Source of the DNA: Eubacterium sp.
GTDB lineage: Bacteria; Bacillota; Clostridia; Oscillospirales; Acutalibacteraceae
Reading direction: 5' to 3'
Assembly: GCA_029050995.1 (NCBI GenBank)
Contig: JAIDLO010000124.1
Span: 1 to 8,888 of the forward strand
Length of the DNA stretch: 8,888 bases
How positions within the stretch are numbered: position 1 is the first letter of the stretch; the number at the start of each line of letters is the position of its first letter. The notes under the pieces are model-generated. The model did not search any database. It was not told where the DNA came from and saw only the letters and a list, made by a program, of their open reading frames with translations. A program made the position numbers and the translations under genes. Below are positions 5,413 through 8,888 of this stretch, one piece after another.

Positions 5413-6555
5413 ATAGTTTTTTACATGAACAAGCTGATTGTTTTTATAATAGGTTCTCGGAACTCTTAAAGCAACTCTGCATGGCAACTCATAATTAAAG
5501 GAATGTGCAGCATTTGAAACCTCTTCCATAGAAAGCTCGGCTTCCTCGCTTTTTCCGACAAGGATTACTTCACTGTTCAAATCAACATTTTCTATATCCG
5601 TTATATCAACCATAAACTGATCCATACAAACGCGTCCGACAATCGGAGCAAATTTTCCATTGATTAAAACTTTTCCTAAATTAGAAAGGCAGCGTGGATA
5701 GCCGTCTGCATAGCCAACAGGAATCGTTGCAATAACCCTTTCTTCTGTTGTTACGAAAGTTCCGCCGTAGGATATTTCTCTGCCTTTTTCAAGCGTTTTT
5801 ATATGTGAAATATGCGTTTTCCAGGTCATAACAGGCTTGATTGAAAGTAGCGCTTTATCAACCTCTTCCGAAGGGTACAAACCATATGTAACAATACCCA
5901 TACGGCACATATCAAAGTATTCATCAAAATTCATAATACCTGCCGAATTGTTGATATGCTTAATCGGAACATCAATTCCCCTGTTATCAAGCATTTCAAT
6001 GAATTCTTTAAATCTTGTTCTCTGTGCCTTAGCTTTAGTTAAATCGGTTTCATCAGCAGTAGCAAAATGAGAAAATATGCCCTCTGCTTCAATATTCGGA
6101 AGCGAAACAATCTTTTTGCATATATCAGCACTTGTCACATTAACCTGAAAGCCGATTCTGCTCATACCTGTATCAATGCAAAAATGGAAGAAAGCTGTTT
6201 TATTCTGCTTAATAGCTTCCTTTGATAACATTTCTGCATCTTCATATGAAAAAATAGGAATTCTTATATCATATTTTACAACATCTTCAAACAAAAACGG
6301 AGAAACATAGCCAAGAATTAATATAGGCTTCTTTATATCTGCCCTCTTTAATTCCAAAGCCTCTTCAACACATGCAACACCAAAGAAATCACATTTATCA
6401 TCCAATAACTCTGCAATCTCTACAGCACCATGACCATAAGCATTAGCCTTTACAACACAAAGAATTTTTGCTTTGTCTGCAAGTTTAGCTTTAACCTGAT
6501 CAAAATTGTATTGAACAGCATCCAAATCTATTGCTGCTTGAGTACGAAAATACAT
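5407..6555 (-). CDS. alr: Alanine racemase (PLP-dependent)
   Basis: This enzyme interconverts L- and D-alanine in the cytoplasm and supplies D-Ala for the D-Ala-D-Ala end of the cell-wall stem peptide. The 382 residues match the family. The PLP lysine is K36 in CVVKANAYGHG, in the N-terminal barrel. R133 in TGMSRIG and the YGLYP motif (224-228) contact the cofactor or phosphate. The catalytic tyrosine is Y263 in ISYGGTF, in the C-terminal domain, and VCMDQFMVD (309-317) completes the active site from the partner subunit of the dimer. I start it at ATG 6555 rather than the in-frame TTG at 6570: GAGG (6565-6568) lies nine bases before this ATG, and family members begin near this point. It is 34 bases downstream of the carboxypeptidase gene and has no promoter I can see, so it is probably co-transcribed. 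Confidence 0.96.
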   Translation of the reverse strand: MYFRTQAAIDLDAVQYNFDQVKAKLADKAKILCVVKANAYGHGAVEIAELLDDKCDFFGVACVEEALELKRADIKKPILILGYVSPFLFEDVVKYDIRIPIFSYEDAEMLSKEAIKQNKTAFFHFCIDTGMSRIGFQVNVTSADICKKIVSLPNIEAEGIFSHFATADETDLTKAKAQRTRFKEFIEMLDNRGIDVPIKHINNSAGIMNFDEYFDMCRMGIVTYGLYPSEEVDKALLSIKPVMTWKTHISHIKTLEKGREISYGGTFVTTEERVIATIPVGYADGYPRCLSNLGKVLINGKFAPIVGRVCMDQFMVDITDIENVDLNSEVILVGKSEEAELSMEEVSNAAHSFNYELPCRVALRVPRTYYKNNQLVHVKNYL

Positions 6556-6589
6556 GGTAAATAACCTCAAAAAACAAAAAATATATAAA

Positions 6590-7435
6590 TTACTGATTAT
6601 CTAAAAACACAGAAAGATTGTTTAAGTCAATTTCATAAGCAACAGAAATATAATTATCAAAATACTCATCAAGAGTGATACTTTCTTCATGTAAAACCTT
6701 TGCAAGACTTTCATCAGCGATATAGCGAATATGCCAAGGTTCATACATAGTACCTGTAATATGCTCCTTGTTCGGCGGATTCTTAATCATAAAGCCATAT
6801 TTATAGCAGTTTTCAGCAATCCAATCATATACAACCTGACTATTACTCACATAAGCACCGTCAACGATAAGACCGCCGCCCAAATCAAGAGCAAGCCCTG
6901 TATGATGCTCGCTAAAGCCGGCAGGTGCACATCTTTTCATTGCAGCTTCTGTGCCCTCACTCTGCGTAAACTGATCAATTAAAGCAAGCTGATCGGAAAA
7001 TCTTCTGTAGCCTTGTGAAGCATAAATGCACACATTTTCTGCTTTCGCCTCTCTGCACATTTTATAATAGCTTTTGCGCACTTTTTTCGCAATATAAATC
7101 TGACGCTTTTTGGATACATACGCTTTATTTAAAAGAACAAGCTCATCCGCAGGATAAGAAATTTTATTATAGCGATTGAAAAGAACAGGTAAAGCTGATT
7201 TACCCGGTAAAACCTCACAGAATATTTCTGCGATTTTCTCATTACCATTATAAATCTCAACAGTAGCAAAGCCTGTTGAATTCGCAATAATTTTGCCGTT
7301 CTGCAAAACGGAAATAACATAAGCATTCAAGCTAATATACCTGAAATTCGTTTCAGAATCATTAAGCTTTAGCCAAACAATTTCGCCGGCATTAAGCTTT
7401 ATAGGCTCATTTATATTGCTTATGATATTAACCAT
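6590..7435 (-). CDS. M15-family D,D-carboxypeptidase (VanY/VanXY type) with an Ig-like N-terminal region and no signal peptide
   Basis: This is a zinc peptidase predicted to remove the terminal D-Ala of cell-wall stem peptides. The catalytic domain occupies about residues 105-245 of 281. The zinc ligands are H177 and D184 in SEHHTGLALD and H235 in EPWHIRY, with E232 as catalytic base. QGYRRFSDQ (141-149) is the usual substrate-side motif. The first 75 residues look like a bacterial Ig-like group 2 domain (SVLQNGKIIANSTGFATVEI, 42-61). Unusually, there is no signal peptide or membrane segment: the N-terminus is MVNIISNINEPIKLNAGE. An in-frame stop lies nine bases upstream of the ATG and AAAGGGAT is well spaced, so the start is firm. 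A cytoplasmic enzyme of the VanXY kind, or non-classical export, are both possible. It lies 53 bases after the MurF-like gene and 34 before alr. Confidence 0.88.
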   Translation of the reverse strand: MVNIISNINEPIKLNAGEIVWLKLNDSETNFRYISLNAYVISVLQNGKIIANSTGFATVEIYNGNEKIAEIFCEVLPGKSALPVLFNRYNKISYPADELVLLNKAYVSKKRQIYIAKKVRKSYYKMCREAKAENVCIYASQGYRRFSDQLALIDQFTQSEGTEAAMKRCAPAGFSEHHTGLALDLGGGLIVDGAYVSNSQVVYDWIAENCYKYGFMIKNPPNKEHITGTMYEPWHIRYIADESLAKVLHEESITLDEYFDNYISVAYEIDLNNLSVFLDNQ

Positions 7436-7488
7436 TAAAAACTATCCCTTTCATTGCTAAAGATGAAATCTAAAGACTTGTTTCGAAA

Positions 7489-8888
7489 TTAAATATATCT
7501 GCAAGCAACATTATTGCTCTTTAAATATGAATCTGCATAGCTTCCTTCTTTGCAATAAATCGTTAAATCAGGACAATTGTCAAAAGCATTTTCCTCAATC
7601 TGAACAACAGTTGGCGGAATATATAATTTTCTTAATTCAGTACAGCCGGCAAATGCATTATTACCGATATGAAGAAGCCCGTCATAAAGCTGAATATGCT
7701 TTAAAGAAATGCAATTTTCAAAAGCAGAATCAGAGATAAACTTAATGCCTTTAGACATTTTTATAAACTTTAAATCCGTACAATTCATAAATGTTCTTGC
7801 AGAAATATGACGAATCGTATCAGGAAGATGAACTGATTGTAATTTTCTATGACCAATGCCATACGAAATATTTGAAACCGTAATGCCAGCAATACTCTTT
7901 TTTATATTAATATTTTTTAATTTAATACTTGATTTAACAGCAGTTGCATAATTCTCAAAGACATTATATGAAATTCTGCCTGTTCTTACTCTTCTGTATT
8001 CAACCTCATCAATAAGTCTTTCATCAGTAAAGCGAGTTCCGAAAACAGTATCAATCGTTTGCTCAAGCAAAACCTTTGAGCTGCCCTTTGCCATTATAAC
8101 ATCGCCGGGCTTTACAATTTCAGAAAGATGCTCATTAAGCTTTTTCCTTTTGGATGTATAAAAACATGAATATCCATGCTTTGAAATTATATTATAGGTT
8201 TCTTCAATATTTGAACCAAAGAAAATCATATGATCCGCAGGATTATTCATAACTGTTGCCGCAATATCCTTATGAACATCTTCAGCAAGGTCTCCCATAC
8301 CTGTAATATCGCCTATAATAGCAATCCTTTTCGCATCTTTGGAAGCTTTTATCTTAGATAAAACCTCCATTGATGATTTCATAGATTCTGAGGATGCATT
8401 GTAGCAGTCCATATATAAATGAACACCGCATACATGATTAAGATTTTGCCTGATACCGCTTGTTTTGAAATTAGCAAGGCCTTCAGCAATATCTTCTGCG
8501 CATATACCAAGATATTCTCCAATGGCAAAACAGCAAACTGCATTTAAAATATTGTGTGCGCCAAGAACATTCAATAAAACTTTTGTTCTTCTTCCGTTAT
8601 GAACGACATCAAAAATGGTTTGATGATGAATTTCTTCAATATTTTCAGCATAATAATCTGCAGCTTTATTATCTTTTGCATAGGTTATGGTTTTACAATT
8701 CGGCGTAGCTTTTGATAGCAAAGGATCATCAGCATTAAGCAGCATTACACCATTGTCCGTCATACCTTCGCTTATGCCGAGCTTATTTTCCATAAGCTTT
8801 TCTCTGCTGCCGAAATTACCGATATGTGCATCGCCGATATTCGTCAAAACAGTAATTTCAGGTAAAATCATACGGGAATGCCTTGAAG
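7489..8888 (-). CDS. murF: MurF-like Mur ligase fused to C-terminal BspA-type leucine-rich repeats (5' end outside window)
   Basis: MurF joins D-Ala-D-Ala to UDP-MurNAc-tripeptide using ATP in the cytoplasm. The frame stays open to the window edge, so the N-terminal domain and P-loop are missing. Counting from the Met at 8871, the ligase part covers about residues 1-278. It shows VLTNIGDAHIGNFGS (8-22), the GAHNILNA motif (104-111), MDCYNASSESM (154-164), IIGDITGMGD (185-194), H200 and GDVIMAKGS (256-264) of the C-terminal domain. Two motifs deviate from the usual form: DC-YNA instead of DD-YNA, and GDITGMG instead of GDM-ELG. A specialised paralogue rather than the housekeeping MurF is therefore possible. 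After a linker (279-343) come four 23-residue leucine-rich repeats and a cap, in one unbroken frame. It is the first visible gene of the cell-wall cluster. Confidence 0.82.
   Translation of the reverse strand, partial: SRHSRMILPEITVLTNIGDAHIGNFGSREKLMENKLGISEGMTDNGVMLLNADDPLLSKATPNCKTITYAKDNKAADYYAENIEEIHHQTIFDVVHNGRRTKVLLNVLGAHNILNAVCCFAIGEYLGICAEDIAEGLANFKTSGIRQNLNHVCGVHLYMDCYNASSESMKSSMEVLSKIKASKDAKRIAIIGDITGMGDLAEDVHKDIAATVMNNPADHMIFFGSNIEETYNIISKHGYSCFYTSKRKKLNEHLSEIVKPGDVIMAKGSSKVLLEQTIDTVFGTRFTDERLIDEVEYRRVRTGRISYNVFENYATAVKSSIKLKNINIKKSIAGITVSNISYGIGHRKLQSVHLPDTIRHISARTFMNCTDLKFIKMSKGIKFISDSAFENCISLKHIQLYDGLLHIGNNAFAGCTELRKLYIPPTVVQIEENAFDNCPDLTIYCKEGSYADSYLKSNNVACRYI
7492..7842 (-). 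repeat. Four BspA-type (LRR_5) repeats plus C-terminal cap within the MurF-like protein
   Basis: The repeats cover residues 344-366, 367-389, 390-412 and 413-435, each 23 residues (69 bases). The shared pattern is L-x-x-hydrophobic-x-hydrophobic, a turn, I-x-x-I, then AF-x-[NG]C, as in AFENC, AFAGC and AFDNC. The cap (436-460) contains the KEGSYADSYLKSNN stretch typical of the ends of such arrays. In BspA-like proteins these repeats form a curved binding surface, usually outside the cell. Confidence 0.88.

Noticed and set aside
5407..6555. Racemase as a VanT-type serine racemase
   Set aside because: It has no membrane domain and carries the usual residues of a housekeeping Alr, so only the gene order recalls vanC loci.
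6553..6570. TTG start at 6570, which would extend alanine racemase by five residues
   Set aside because: The GAGG ribosome site lies within this extension, nine bases before the ATG at 6555, and the family begins close to that ATG.
7428..7454. Eight-codon reading frame (minus strand) overlapping the start of the carboxypeptidase gene, considered as a leader peptide
   Set aside because: Its ATG has no ribosome site, it contains the ribosome site of the real gene, and nothing suggests attenuation.

Overview
The window looks like chromosomal DNA of a low-GC Gram-positive bacterium, most likely a gut-type clostridium (Ruminococcus/Oscillospiraceae-like). This rests on AT-rich spacers, AGGAGG-type ribosome sites, near-consensus sigma-A promoters, a FemAB-family peptidoglycan-bridge enzyme, BspA-type leucine-rich repeats and a FliB-type CxxxCC protein. 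The genus is inference. I see no phage, transposase, CRISPR, tRNA or rRNA gene.

Left part (1-2400): a complete ribonuclease HI gene (rnhA) lies between two same-orientation copies of a structured non-coding repeat. Copy A is cut by the window edge (1-98). Copy B is complete (579-853). It has 24-bp terminal inverted repeats that close a three-way junction with two long arms, one carrying a two-way terminator-like hairpin. It fills the gap between rnhA and a convergent acyltransferase-like gene so tightly that both stop codons overlap its ends. The acyltransferase-like gene follows a small membrane-anchored protein gene on the minus strand. Their promoter is back-to-back with that of the next gene.

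Middle (2401-4320): a ROK-family sugar kinase (plus strand) converges with a FliB-like CxxxCC protein (minus strand). A shared hairpin terminator encodes the last residues of the FliB-like protein.

Right part (4320-8888, all minus strand): a cell-wall cluster, transcribed in the order MurF-like ligase, M15 (VanY/VanXY-type) D,D-carboxypeptidase, alanine racemase, FemAB-type aminoacyltransferase. The first three act on the same chemical group: Alr makes D-Ala, MurF attaches D-Ala-D-Ala to the UDP-MurNAc-tripeptide, and an M15 enzyme can remove the terminal D-Ala. FemAB enzymes extend the stem-peptide side chain. Two domain arrangements stand out. The MurF-like protein carries a C-terminal block of BspA-type leucine-rich repeats, usually found on surface proteins. 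The carboxypeptidase has an Ig-like N-terminal region but no signal peptide.

The best candidates for something new are the three-way-junction repeat and the MurF-LRR fusion with its signal-less carboxypeptidase neighbour.
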